Source of the DNA: Glycine soja
Lineage: Eukaryota; Streptophyta; Magnoliopsida; Fabales; Fabaceae
Length of the DNA: 64,000 nt
Reading direction: 5' to 3'
NCBI RefSeq assembly: GCF_004193775.1
Contig: NC_041021.1
Coordinates: 16,970,934-17,034,933, forward strand
A program made the translations under genes and the position numbers. This document shows, in pieces, positions 11,155-22,034 of this stretch (positions within the stretch are counted from its first letter, which is position 1; every line of letters begins with the position of its first letter). The notes beneath the pieces are model-generated. The model saw nothing but the letters and a program-made list of their open reading frames with translations. It searched no databases and was not told the DNA's origin.

Positions 11155-11500
11155 GAGCAAAGGGAAACACCCTTGTCGACCACAAAAAGAGAAAAATATA
11201 AAAAGGGTATAAAGGATATAAAGACATAAAAAGGGAACGTAAAAATCAAAGTCATGTTTGCACATTCGATTAAAGGCTGTCGTCCCTTGTGACGGACGTG
11301 TGGGGTGCTAATACCTTCCCCGTGCGTAAATACAACTCCCGAACCTTTCACTTAAAAAGTTCGTAGATCGCGTCTTTTCCGGTTTTTCCGACGGTTTCCT
11401 CAAATAAACGTTGGTGGCGACTCCGTGCGTATTCCTTTCGTGGAACACGCATCCCGCGAGTCACGCGTCGCCCTCCGGCCGAAGGGTAGGTTGCGACAGT

Positions 11501-11518
11501 TGGCGACTCCACTGGGGA
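11501..11518 (+). other. Ogre primer-binding site
   Basis: TGGCGACTCCACTGGGGA begins two bases after the LTR end. It has the TGG start expected for pairing with a tRNA 3' CCA. Ogre elements are reported to use tRNA-Arg; I did not verify the tRNA. An identical copy follows the LTR of the right-hand Ogre element at 55727-55744. Confidence 0.8.
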
Positions 11519-12364
11519 CTGTTTTTAGAGAGTTAGGCCATTTAATCTTGTGCAAAGTTTTGCCATGACTTACTCCTTTGTTGGTTTCCCTTTATTATGT
11601 TCTTGTATATATAACTCTTTGATGCTTTTAGTGCATTTTTGTATGCATGAGGTAAATATTTATTCATTTAATGCACACAAACACTAACACTATTTGCACA
11701 CACGGTGAGTTGAAAAAGGGCCCTATACCCGGGTTCATGGGAACATAAGGAGTGGAGGTGAATCCGTGATCATGCTAGGTCTTCGACTTGCATGATTACA
11801 GTGAACCCTCAGCTAGAGTTTTTCTCTTTGAAAACATATTGTTGCTAGTAGTCCCTACTGCTGCAGTATGTTCTTCGAAGGGGATGATACCTCTAGAAAC
11901 CATCAAGAGAGATATGACTACCTTGGGGGTTATCACTAAAAGCCTAGTTAGCTCTCTCCCTTATAGGTCCCTTAAATAGGGGCACGGAGCAAACACGCTG
12001 TGTGCCATTTTTCACACTGCCATGCATAAGTATCATATACCCTTTTGCTTATATTTGTTTGTGAATATTGTCCTACTATGTACATCCCCGTGTTGTGCCT
12101 TTCGCATATGCATCATGCGTGGGTTTCGTCTTTGATCCCCTCACTTTAGCAAACTGACGGAGGGTCCGTGTCGCCTTCTTAAAAGCATACGTTGGGTGCC
12201 ACGCTGCCCAAACGTTGTATCCAAGAAGGAAACAATTTCTTGGGCTCCCGTATTCGTAAATTGAATCTGTGTCATATGCATTTCTTCATGCATTCATCCA
12301 TTCCACCCATGAATAGATGTCGGAGTTTTGATTCGCACTAGATTTTATTTCACTTTAGTAAAAC
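11519..12364 (+). other. Ogre 5' leader with a long hairpin
   Basis: This is the non-coding leader between primer site and ORF1. It holds a candidate hairpin at 12174-12229: outer arms CCTTCTT and AAGAAGG, inner arms TTGGG (12192-12196) and CCCAA (12207-12211). GGGCTCCCGTATTCGTAAA follows closely. A related structure stands at the same place before ORF1 of the right-hand Ogre (56272-56325), and another behind ORF1 here (14295-14346). I see no other gene or site in the leader. Confidence 0.6.
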
Positions 12365-14117
12365 ATGGGATCGAGTCAAAAGCCTTCGCTTAAAAAGAGG
12401 TTCTATCAAGTCAAAATCAAGAGGTTAGAGGTCACTAGTTTACGAGAGTTGGGGCAGTTAATGGGTCAACTTCAACGGCAAGCCTTCTGCAAAGCCTACG
12501 GTAAGATTTGGGACCTAGCTATGGTAGAAGTCTCCATGGAACCGATTGCATCCCTTTCCTAGTATTATGACCAGCCCCTAAGGTGCTTCACATTCGAGGA
12601 CTTCCAGCTAGTGCCGACTGTGAAAGAGTTTGAAGAAATCCTGGGATGCCCACTGGGAGGAAGGAAGCCATATCTTTTCTCTAGGTTCTATCCTTCCACG
12701 ACAAGAGTTGCCAAGGTAGTGAAAATCTCAGCACAAGAGTTGGACCGGGTAAAGCAAAACAGGAATGGGGTAGTCGGAGTACCAAGGAAGTATTTGGAGG
12801 AAAGGGCAAAGGCCTTGGAAAATCAAGGCAAATGGGCTTTCTTTTATTGACATCTTGGTGCTTTTGATCTTTGGAGTTGTCCTCTTTCCGAATATGGAAG
12901 GGTTAGTGGACCTAGCAGTGATTGACGCTTTCCTCGCCTTTCATCATGGCAAGGAAAGCCCGGTCGTCGCCATTTTGGCCATGTATGACACGTTCGACCG
13001 GGGAGGTGAAAAGAGTGGCGCAAGAATTGTTTGTTGTGCACTAGCTCTCTATGTGTGGCTGGTTTCACACCTTTTTCTCCAAGAAGGAAGGAAGAATTAG
13101 GATTCTATCTTCATACGAAGGATGTCCAAATGTTCCCTTGATGGAACAAGGGGTTGTATTAATTATAATCCCGTCCTCGCCATAAGACAGCTTGGCTACC
13201 CCATGAGAGAAGTGCCATCAGACGAAAGCATCAAGCCTTTCATCGCACGGGGTTTCAGTGACCACAACGCAAGGGTACTCCAAGGAGTTCGCAAGGCATG
13301 GGATGCGGCGTGAAGAAAGGACAGAGAGCTTAGGGGAAGCAGTAATGGGATCATCGGCGGCTATCATAAGTGGCTGAGAGTCCGAACACAAGGATTGGAT
13401 TGGCTCCCAAATCTAAAGACTGTGAGAGACGATGAGGTTAAAGCTTCAGAAGAAAGTGATGAGGTACAAGCCCTAAAGGCAGAGCTTGAAAGAGCCCGAG
13501 TAGTCGAAGAGAAGTTCAAGTCCATAGCCATCAAAGTCTGAAAAGAGTATGATGAACTAAGGGACGTCAATATGGCCATAGCTGAAGCCTTGGAACGAGA
13601 AACCAAGAAGGCCCGAAAGGAAGAACACGACCAAAGCAAAGTTTTGAGGGGCTTTATAGGGCAGCAATAGTGAGCTCAAGCTCCGAAGAGGTGAAAGGAA
13701 TCATCACGGGTCAAAGGCATGATCTTGAAGGACGAGCTAAAGGTTTGCCTTAGGTCAAAAAGAAATTTGTCCCAACAGTTAAGCGAGACTAAAGGGAATA
13801 TGTGGGCCATCATCGATAAGTGCAAAAAGAAGCTAAATCTAGCGGCGACTCACGAGCAAAGGCTAGAGGATGAGTACACCAAGATATCAGCAGAAAGGGA
13901 AGCAAGGGAAAGGGTAATTGATTCATTGCACCAAGAGGCAACAATGTGGACAGACCGATTTGCTCTTACTTTGAACAGGAGTCAAGAACTTCCCCGATTG
14001 CTAGCCAAGGCCAAAGCAGTGGTGGACACCTACTCCGCCCCCGAGGAGATCCACGGACTTCTCAGCTATTGTCAGCATATGATAGACTTAATGGACCATA
14101 TGATTGGAAACCGCTAG
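12365..14117 (+). pseudogene. Ogre ORF1 (extra ORF before gag), broken
   Basis: The ATG at 12365 matches the ATG of the right-hand copy at 56441, and the two proteins align along their length. This copy has a stop at about 12560 (Gln in the other copy), a frameshift near 12845, further stops near 13313 and 13540, and a shift near 13670. The N-terminal half contains EFEEILGCPLGGRKP and GCINYNPXLAIRQLGYPMRE. The C-terminal half is a Lys/Glu/Arg-rich probable coiled coil. I take it to be the DUF7745-type protein that Ogre elements carry upstream of gag. Its function is not known. It is not translatable as a single chain. Confidence 0.8.
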
Positions 14118-15187
14118 GAAGTTTGTATTGTCGCTTAGATCTTGACTAGTTATAACTTTTTGAATAAGATGAGTTTATCCCACGTTTTTACTCCAAAATT
14201 CAGTGCGAATCAAGTCACTCCCGCATTTTATCTCTACCATGCATTGTATGTTGGTCTCGTCCTTTGTCACAGGAAGCCGAAAGGTCCATATCACCTTCTT
14301 AATTGTACACATGGGGCACTGCACCCCCAAATGCGCAAGTAAGAAGAGATAATTTTCCGGGCTCTCGTGTCCGTAAAATGCATTCATATCATGCACCGCA
14401 TAAACATCTCTTCAGCATCATAATGAACATATCGTTCCTGCATTTGTCCGTTATCACATTCCCATTTTGCACGAGTCATTGCATCATCATATGCGTTCAA
14501 CATACTTTTTGTTTGCTCATACATGATCCTTGTATTTTCCTCTACAAAACAAAAACAAAAAAAAAGGGAAGTACGAAAATTCACGCTGCATTCTTAGTTG
14601 CATATATTCGGTACCATGAGCCAACCATGTTGGGATCATAAACCCATTTCACTTAAAAACAAAATGATTGAACATGGTACCTAATGCATGTTTAACTAAG
14701 AAAGGATGTTTCTTCGGGCATCTCAATTTCATAATTACATTTTCCATGCATAGCTTAAAGTATGCCCGAGTCATTCATCCCTATGAGATGTTGTTGAAGT
14801 ATTGGCGATCAGAATTGCCATTCCTTGGATTATAGGGTTGAACCAAGCTCATGCTTTTACAAAAAGGTTCATCAAGTCAAGTTGAAATATGGAAGTAACC
14901 GTCTTGCAAAATTGGGGAAAAAGATGAATCGAGTCACATCACTGCTTCGTCTACTGCCAAACATATTTAGGATTGTTGATGTCCTTGTTACTTCCAGTTT
15001 CACCTTGACAAAGATGTCATGGACCATGTTGAAAATCTAAATTGATTCAACCCCATATCCTGCGTAAAATTTCGCAATACTTCAACTGTACATCATTCGC
15101 ATACATCCATGCTTTTCATTGGTTGCATTGCTCATTGCATTCTTTCCTTGAAAAATAAAATAAAATAAAATAAAATGAACTTAATCA
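14118..15187 (+). other. ORF1-gag spacer with a second leader-type hairpin
   Basis: No convincing coding sequence. At 14295-14346 arms CTTCTTA and TAAGAAG enclose ATGGGG and CCCCC. GGGCTCTCGTGTCCGTAAA follows, as it does behind the 12174 hairpin. The stretch 14225-14400 therefore looks like a diverged duplicate of leader sequence 12120-12290. The right-hand Ogre lacks this spacer, because its gag follows ORF1 within about 60 bp. Confidence 0.55.
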
Positions 15188-15253
15188 TTGTTATCAAAAA
15201 GAAAAGGACACGCTTTACGGCGCCCTTACCGAACTCGTGCTAGAGCTAGAGTA

Positions 15254-16993
15254 ATGGGTGAAGCAGAGGAGGTGCAAGAGAAGATGAAGGCCGACATGGA
15301 GGCCATGAAAGAGCAAATGGCCACAATGATGGAGGCCATGATGAGCATGAAGAAGATAATGGAAGCCAATGCGGTTATAGTTGCCGCTACTAGTGTTGTC
15401 GCTAAGGTGAACCCGATGCTCCCATCTGGCCTCAAGCAAATGAATCATCCAACCTCAAATATGGTAGGCAAAGATTTGGGAAGTACGAATGACCCCATGA
15501 TGTGCAAATTCAAAACAAGCACGCCTTCCCGCCATATGGCTTGCCTCCCAAACTATACACCACCCAATGTGGCGTACATTCCCAATGAGGATGTCAATAA
15601 CTCCACTCCCATACTCATTAAGAGCCAACAACCTCAATCTGATCATGCACATGTCTCTCGACCCATGGAGGAGACACATGAAATTCCCCACCACGATCTA
15701 GCCAACTTCAAGCCTTGCCTCGGATATGCCGCTGAAGGGCAAGCAGTTGGTGGTATACCCCTGCAAAACACTTTGGAGGGCCCTCAATATCATCCACAAC
15801 CACAACCCTCACGTTCCACAACGGTTAAAAACCCTCATGACTATGGTAGGAATGGGAAAGTTGGATCATCTAGAGGAAAGGCTCAGGGCCATTGAAGGAG
15901 GTGAAGATTATGCCTTTGCTAACCTAAAAGAGTTGTTCCTAGTACCCAATATCATCACCCCTCCCAAGTTCAAGGTGCTGGACTTTGACAAGTACAAGGG
16001 GACTACTTGTCACAAGAACCATCTAAAGATGTATTGTCAGAAGATGGGGGAATACGCAAAAGATGAGGAATTGCTGATACATTCCTTCCATGAAAGTCTT
16101 ACTGGGGTAGCTGTAACCTAGTACACTAACTTGGAACCTTCCCGAGTCCATTCTTGGAAGGACCTAATGGTTGCCTTTGTTAGGCAGTATCAGTACAATT
16201 TTGATATGGTTCCGGATAGGATGCAACTACAGAACATGTGCAAAAAGGGGCACAGATCTTTCAAAGAATACGCCCAAAGGTGGAGAGACCTGGCAGCTCA
16301 AGTGGCACCTCAATGACGGAGAAAAAATGATAATGATAGTAGACACATTACCGATATTCTACTATGAAAAGATGGTGGGCTACACACCCTCAAAGCTTTG
16401 CAGATTTGGTCTTCGCCAGTGAAAGGATCAATGTGGGTCCGAAAAGAGGCAAATTTAATCATCCTACTAGGACGACTGAGAAAACTGGGGCAAATGAAGA
16501 GGGTGAGAAAGAGGGAGAAACCCATGCTGTGACTGCCATTCCTATACGGCCAAGTTTCCCACCAACCCAACAATGTCATTACTCAGCCAATAACAAACCT
16601 CCTCCTTACCCACCACCCAGTTATCCACAAAGGCCATCCCTAAATCAACCACAAAGCCTGTCTACCGCACTTCCAATGACGAAGACCACCTTTAGCACAA
16701 ACCAAAAAACACCAACAAAAAGGAATTTTGCAGCGAGAAAGCCTGTAGAATTCACCCCAATTCCAGTGTCCTATGCTGACTTGCTCCCATATCTACTTGA
16801 TAATTCAATTGTAGCCATAACCCTAGCCAAGGTTCATCAACCTCCATTTCTCCGAGAATACGACTCGAATGCAACGTGTGCTTGTCACGGAGAAGCCCCG
16901 GGGCGTTCCATTGAGCATTGTAGGGCTCTGAAGCGTAAGGTGCAAGGTCTAATTGATGCGGGCTGGCTGAAATTTGAGGAGAATTGCGTGTAA
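15254..16993 (+). pseudogene. Ogre gag, broken
   Basis: The likely start is the ATG at 15254; the open frame reaches back to 15188. The N-terminus is Met/Glu/Lys-rich and probably coiled coil. The gag core follows: PKFKVLDFDKYKGTTCHKNH, then SWKDLMVAFVRQYQYN, then SFKEYAQRWRDLAAQV. A C-terminal HC-type motif is visible around ATCACHGEAPGRSIEHC. Damage includes a frameshift near 15880, a stop at 16121-16123 where Trp is expected, and a shift near 16320. It ends at 16993 with no protease behind it. Confidence 0.85.
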
Positions 16994-17471
16994 ATCCTGA
17001 CATTGACAAGAGATGCCACACATGGGGCAATTTTAAAGGCTGTTGTTAGGTGTCTCTAATGACTCATCAGGATTTCCATGTTTATGCCATTATTGTAAAC
17101 CACAGTTACAATGTTAAATGAAATGGATAAAGTTGATATCTTTGTCCCTCATCCTCTCACAAACGCATGTTTGCTTATTCAACTTTCACCGGAATGTGGG
17201 TGCAAGCCATTGGTCTATTTGCTCAAGCGACCTGCGCTCCTGAGTGTTGACTTCCAAGACTGTTCAATCAGAGATTACTCGTCTTGCACGTTGGTGGGGG
17301 TGCCGTAAAACAACGAGCAAAGTTCAAAACAAATAAGTTTCAAAATAAAAAATAAGTTTCAAAATAAAAAATAAAAAGGCATTTGATTGACTGTGTTTTA
17401 AAGTAAAAATATAGACGTTCATGTGACCTCATTTTGTCTTTTTAGAGAGAAGTGAGTTATCAAGAATAAGA
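16994..17471 (+). other. Non-coding start of the pol-less 3' half
   Basis: An Ogre would have protease and RT here; I find no DSG, YXDD or integrase motif in any frame. The sequence turns A-rich, with short AAAATAAAAAATAAG-type repeats near 17340-17380, before the copia solo LTR. Confidence 0.6.
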
Positions 17472-18412
17472 TGTTGGACAAATGGCCTCAGTTACCTTAA
17501 GAAAAAGGGGGGTTGAATTAAGATGCAAAGACTATTCCCCAATTGAACTATCACTCTTTCTTTTTGGATTAACAATGCACCCTTAACATGAATTAACCAA
17601 AAGACAATTCAAAATAAACTTCTTTAAAGCAAAAGATAAATAGCAATAAATAAAAGAAGTTTAAAGGAAGAGAGGAATGCAAACTTGATTTATACTGGTT
17701 CGGCCACTTCTCGCGCCTACGTCCAGTCCTCAAGCAACCCACTTGAGATTTTCCACTCTCTTTGTAAAACTCCTTTTACAAAGTCTGAACCACACAGGGA
17801 CAACCCTTCCCTTGTGTTCAGGAATCCTCTACAACAAGAGACCCACGGTCTCTTAATCCCTTTTCAGAAATAAGAAGAAGAAATCTCTCTTAAAAGAGAT
17901 AGATTGTACAATGAAGATCAATCAAAATTCCTTATTGAATATGCAAGTGGTTGACCAAGGAATCTTTTGAGAGGATAAGACATTTCAGTTCAGAAAAACT
18001 CTTGATCTTTCGAGAGGATAAAACTGTTTGGGCAATGAAAACTCTCTTTAAAACATTTGAATGGCCGTTCATAAAACATTTGAATAGATATGTCTCTTGG
18101 AAATTATTTTCTGAAAATCCCCTCTGGTAATCAATTACAAGACTTATGTAATCGATTACAGGTTTCAAAAATTTGAATTAAAACATTTTCAACTGCTGGT
18201 AATTGATTACCAGAGAGAAAATCTCAATTTGAAATGATAGAATTCTTTGGTCAAACCTTTTGTTTGTTTCAATTTGGAAACTTCTTCCTAAAGATTCTAA
18301 GTGATCAAACTTGATCATATATCTTGATTTTCTTGGATTCTTGTCTTGAATAAAACTTAGAAGCACTTGATCCTTTAGCATCATCAAGACATCAAAACAT
18401 CTTGCTTCTACA
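17472..18412 (-). mobile_element. Copia solo LTR, minus strand
   Basis: It runs from TGTTGGACAAATGGCC to GCTTCTACA, the reverse complement of the LTR ends of the plus-strand copia element (TGTAGAAG ... TCTAACA). Flanks are TAAGA (17467-17471) and TAGGA (18413-18417), a target duplication with one mismatch. It has palindromes at 18128 and 18149, 21 bp apart, and one at 18200. Two of the three have lost the central CpG. No internal sequence remains, so the element was probably removed by LTR recombination. Confidence 0.88.
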
Positions 18413-19257
18413 TAGGAGTCATTTGACTTAATCCATCAACTGAATGACACTTCAGCTATTTCTCGTCCTTGGAAAATTCTTTTTGCAAGAATCAACTGCT
18501 TCTTTCATTCTTCCTCACTACGAGGTCGTGAAAACAAGACAACACTTGGTACCTCTAAGCCCTACACTGGGGCAACGAAAGGCACCATGCAAAAACCTCA
18601 AGCGAACCTAGGGGCAGATTAGAAGTTCTCACCCAATAGGTTCCCTCCTACAAGGTCATGACGAAAGACAACGATTGGTACCTCAAAGCCTAACACTGGG
18701 GCAATGAGGGGCACCGTGCATGAGCCTCAAGTGAACATAGGGGCCGATCAAAAGTTCTCACCCATCGATGTTTTTAACCAAAAAAGGGGGACAAACCCTA
18801 GGATTTCAATGGATTGATCAAACATCAAACGACTCCATTGCCGTCACTCCAAAATGGTCAAGTGACTAAATCAAGCAGAACACACACTCTGAGGGAGTTC
18901 CCGGAGAGATTTGCAAAAAGATAGGATGAGGTTGCATGAATTATCACCTCTTTTAAAAGGACAGTCAATCTGTGTTTTCCAAAAAAATTAAATCAAAATC
19001 AAAATCAAAAAATAGGGAAAGAATATCATGAACATTGTACAACTTTCCATTACATTGCATTGTTTCATATGAAGTCCGCATTTACCAAATTTCACGACAA
19101 AGGTTGCATGCATCTGCATCCCTAAAAATCATGTTAACTGCATAGATTTCCTACATCTAATGTCCAAATCTTGTGGATTTGGGATGACCGACCCTCTCGA
19201 TGAGTCGATCTCTTGCTTTCTCATAAGGGTGGACCCTTGGGTACTTGTACCTATCAC
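18413..19257 (+). repeat. Spacer with a ~120-bp direct duplication
   Basis: Two imperfect copies (about 18528-18648 and 18652-18770) share TTGGTACCTC, CACTGGGGCAA, CACCRTGCA, CCTCAAG and GTTCTCACCCA in the same order. The remaining sequence is A-rich in places (18985-19015) and shows no gene. Confidence 0.65.
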
Positions 19258-19260
19258 CTT

Positions 19261-21046
19261 TAGAGGACTACACGTCCTCGCCTTGAGAGGACTACACGTC
19301 CTCACCTTCGTAGGGCTACACGCCCTCACCTTTAGAGGACTACACGTCCTCGCCAACAGAGGGCTGCACGCCCTCGCCTTGAGAGAACTACATGTCCTCG
19401 CCATCAGAGAACTGCATGTCCTCACCTTCAGAGGGCTACACGCCCTCGCCATCAGAGGACTACACGTCCTCGCCTTGAGAGGGCTACACGCCCTCACCTT
19501 GGGTACTAGATACCTTCACCGTTGAGAGGACTACATGTCCTCGCCTTGAGAGGACTACACGCCCTCACCATCAGAGGGCTGCACGCCCTCACCTCCAGAG
19601 GACTACATGTCCTCGCCTTGAGAGGGCTACACGCCCTCACCTTGGGTACTAGTTACCCTCACCGTTGAGAGGACTACACGTCCTCACCCTCAGAGGGCTG
19701 CACGCCCTCACCTCCAGAGGACTATACGTCCTCGCCTTGAGAGGACTACACGTCCTCACCATCAGAGGGCTGCACGCCCTCACCTCCAGAGGACTACATG
19801 TCCTCTCCTTGAGAGGGCTACACGCCCTCGCCATCAGAGGACTACACGTCCTCGCCTTGAGAGGGCTACACGCCCTCACCTTGAGTACTAGATACCTTCA
19901 CCGTTGAGAGGACTACAGGTCCTCGCCTTGAGAGGACTACACGTCGTCACCATCAGAGGGCTGCACGCCCTCACCTCCAGAGGACTACATGTCCTCGCCT
20001 TGAGAGGGCTACACGCCCTCACCTTGGGTACTAGTTACCCTCACCGTTGAGAGGACTACACGTCCTCGCCTTGAGAGGACTACACGTCCTCACCATCAGA
20101 GGGCTGCACGCCCTCACCTCTAGAGGACTACACGTCCTCGCCTTGAGAGGACTACACGTCCTCGCCTTGAGAGGACTACACGTCCTCACCATCAGAGGGC
20201 TGCACGCCCTCACCATCAGAGGGCTGCACGCCCTCACCTCTAGAGGACTACATGTCCTCGCCTTGAGAGGGCTACACGCCCTCGCCATCAGAGGACTACA
20301 CGTCCTCGCCTTGAGAGGGCTACACGCCCTCACCTTGGGTACTAGTTACCCTCACTGTTGAGAGGACTACACATCCTCGCCTTGAGAGGACTACACGTCC
20401 TCACCATCGGAGGGCTTCACGCCCTCACCTCCATAGGACTACATGTCCTCGCCTTGGGAGGGCTCCACGCCCTCACCTTGGGTACTAGTTACCCTCACCG
20501 TTGAAAGGACTACACGTCCTCGCCTTGAGAGGACTACACGTCCTCACCATCGGAGGGCTGCACGCCCTCACCTCCAGAGGACTACATGTCCTCGCCTTGG
20601 GAGGGCTACACGCCCTCACCTTGGGTACTAGTTACCCTCACCGTCAGAGGACTACACGTCCTCGCCTTGAGAGGACTACATGTCCTCACCTTCAGAGGAC
20701 TACATGTCCTCACCTTCGTAGGGCTACACGCCCTCACCTATAGAGGACCACACGTCCTCACCTTTAGAGGACCACACGTCCTCACCTTTAGAGGGCTACA
20801 CGCCCTCGCCATCAGAGGACTGCAGGTCCTCACCTTCAAAGGGCTACACGCCCTCGCCATCAGAGGACTGCATGTCCTCACCTTCAGAGGGCTACACGCC
20901 CTCTCCATCAGAGGACTGCACGCCCTCACCTCCAGAAAACTACACATCCTCGTCTTGAGAGGGCTGCACGCCCTCACCTTTAGAGGGCTATGTGTCCTCA
21001 TTTTCAGTGTGCTCCACATCTACACCTTAAGAGAATTTAAGGTCCT
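19261..21046. repeat. 24-bp hairpin minisatellite, about 70 units
   Basis: Each 24-bp unit contains an inverted repeat. There are two main forms, GAGGACTACACGTCCTC and GAGGGCTACACGCCCTC. The variable base in the left arm is matched by its partner in the right arm in most units. Units are joined by GCCTTGA, ACCATCA, ACCTTCA or ACCTCCA. A marker, GGGTACTAGTTACCCTCACC or a variant, recurs near 19498, 19640, 19880, 20022, 20332, 20476 and 20625, dividing the array into higher-order blocks. Because 24 is a multiple of three, long open frames appear on both strands; I treat those as by-products. Confidence 0.9.
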
Positions 21047-22016
21047 CTCTCCTTAAATGCTTAACCGAGACTTGCACTCCCGGTTATGGGGCCAGTAGTT
21101 TCCTTTTAACGGTTCCTAGGCCACCCCCTGATATTGGAGGAGGGCCAACTGTGCGAGCACAACCAGAGAGGGAGGCTGTCACACAGCTACTATGCATACC
21201 GGGGCAAGTTTTCACTCGTGCCGCTGCAAAGAGACGAGTGCGGATCATGCACACCAACATGACCACTCTTACACAGATATAGATGACATTGCTACTTAGC
21301 AACATTCTGCCCAGCGACCGCAATGCCAATCTCCCCCTGCAAAAGTATCAGTTGGTCTGTGTCGTCCCGACATGGGTAAGTATGCATATGGTTCAACTGA
21401 TTTCTGATACCATCTATTGTTTGCAGGGATCGCACCCACAAAGACACCCAGTGGACCTGAAGAAGTCCAACAGGGCCCTGGGGTTTCCAGCTCTGGTTAC
21501 GGGCCTCTGTCGGCCCTACAGGGCGCCCGTTCCCCCCAGCAAGTTCATGTCATCGTGGCATAGGTAAGTATGCACCTCCCCCAACTGATTTCTGATGTCA
21601 TCTATTGTTTGCAGGGATTGTGCCCGCAAGACACCTAGTGGACCCGAAGAAGGCCAATAGGGTCTTGGAGTTGCCAGCTCTAAATACGGGTCTCTGTCAG
21701 TTCTACGGAGTGCCTGTCGCCCCCAGCAAGGTCATCAGCCCCCCCTACCAATCGAGCTTTCATAAAAAATTACTTCGCCCCCAGGCAGGCGCAGGGCGAG
21801 ACACCACAGTAGCATTGGGATGGCCGGTAGCGGGCAATAGACGCACCGCCACCACCTTTAGAGTTCACCTCTGCTCATCCACAAAAAGGTTAGAGCGTTG
21901 CCTACGACACATGGCCGACCAATAGGCGACCAAGTCCAAAGCCAAAGGTAAGCAAAGTACTAGGTCCATGACCGACAAATCATTAGGCGTCCAGCTCAAG
22001 ACGTTAAAGAAGCGCT
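21047..22016 (+). repeat. Region with a 188-bp duplication carrying splice-like signals
   Basis: Two tandem copies (about 21345-21546 and 21547-21735) each have GTAAGTATGCA, then CTGATTTCTGAT, then TCTATTGTTTGCAGGGAT. The GT-AG distance is 51 bases in each (21376-21426 and 21564-21614). The exon-like parts share AAGACACCYAGTGGACC and a GGCYCTGTC-type stretch. The surrounding sequence (21047-21340, 21736-22016) is GC-richer than its neighbours and non-coding by eye. Confidence 0.7.
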
Positions 22017-22034
22017 ACTAGGAGGCAACCTAGT
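22017..22034 (+). ncRNA. AGGCAA-loop hairpin
   Basis: Arms ACTAGG and CCTAGT flank the loop AGGCAA, shortly after GACGTTAAAGAAGCGCT. The Athila element has a matching site just behind its pol stop (GACGTTAAAAGAGCGCTT then CTAGG-AGGGAA-CCCAG, 39614-39629). The pairing is inferred from sequence. Confidence 0.5.

Larger units (their letters stand above)
9849..11498 (+). mobile_element. 5' LTR of the pol-less Ogre-type element
   Basis: 1650 bp, TG to CA. The first ~300 bp carry degenerate inverted repeats of the form TTCCGTAACATTACGGAA. A palindromic promoter block follows (10240-10360), then the transcribed part with CTTCCGAAACG-like repeats. Near the 3' side lie two stem-loop candidates (11039-11154). 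Confidence 0.93.

Noticed and set aside
15215..15448. Minus-strand frames of 69-79 codons opposite gag
   Set aside because: Shadow frames of the Met/Glu/Lys-rich gag start; no independent support.
19129..21056. Open frames of 60-156 codons with eight-residue repeats on both strands across the minisatellite
   Set aside because: A 24-bp unit without stops keeps all such frames open automatically. Frames exist on both strands with equal quality and break at the marker units, so they are artefacts.
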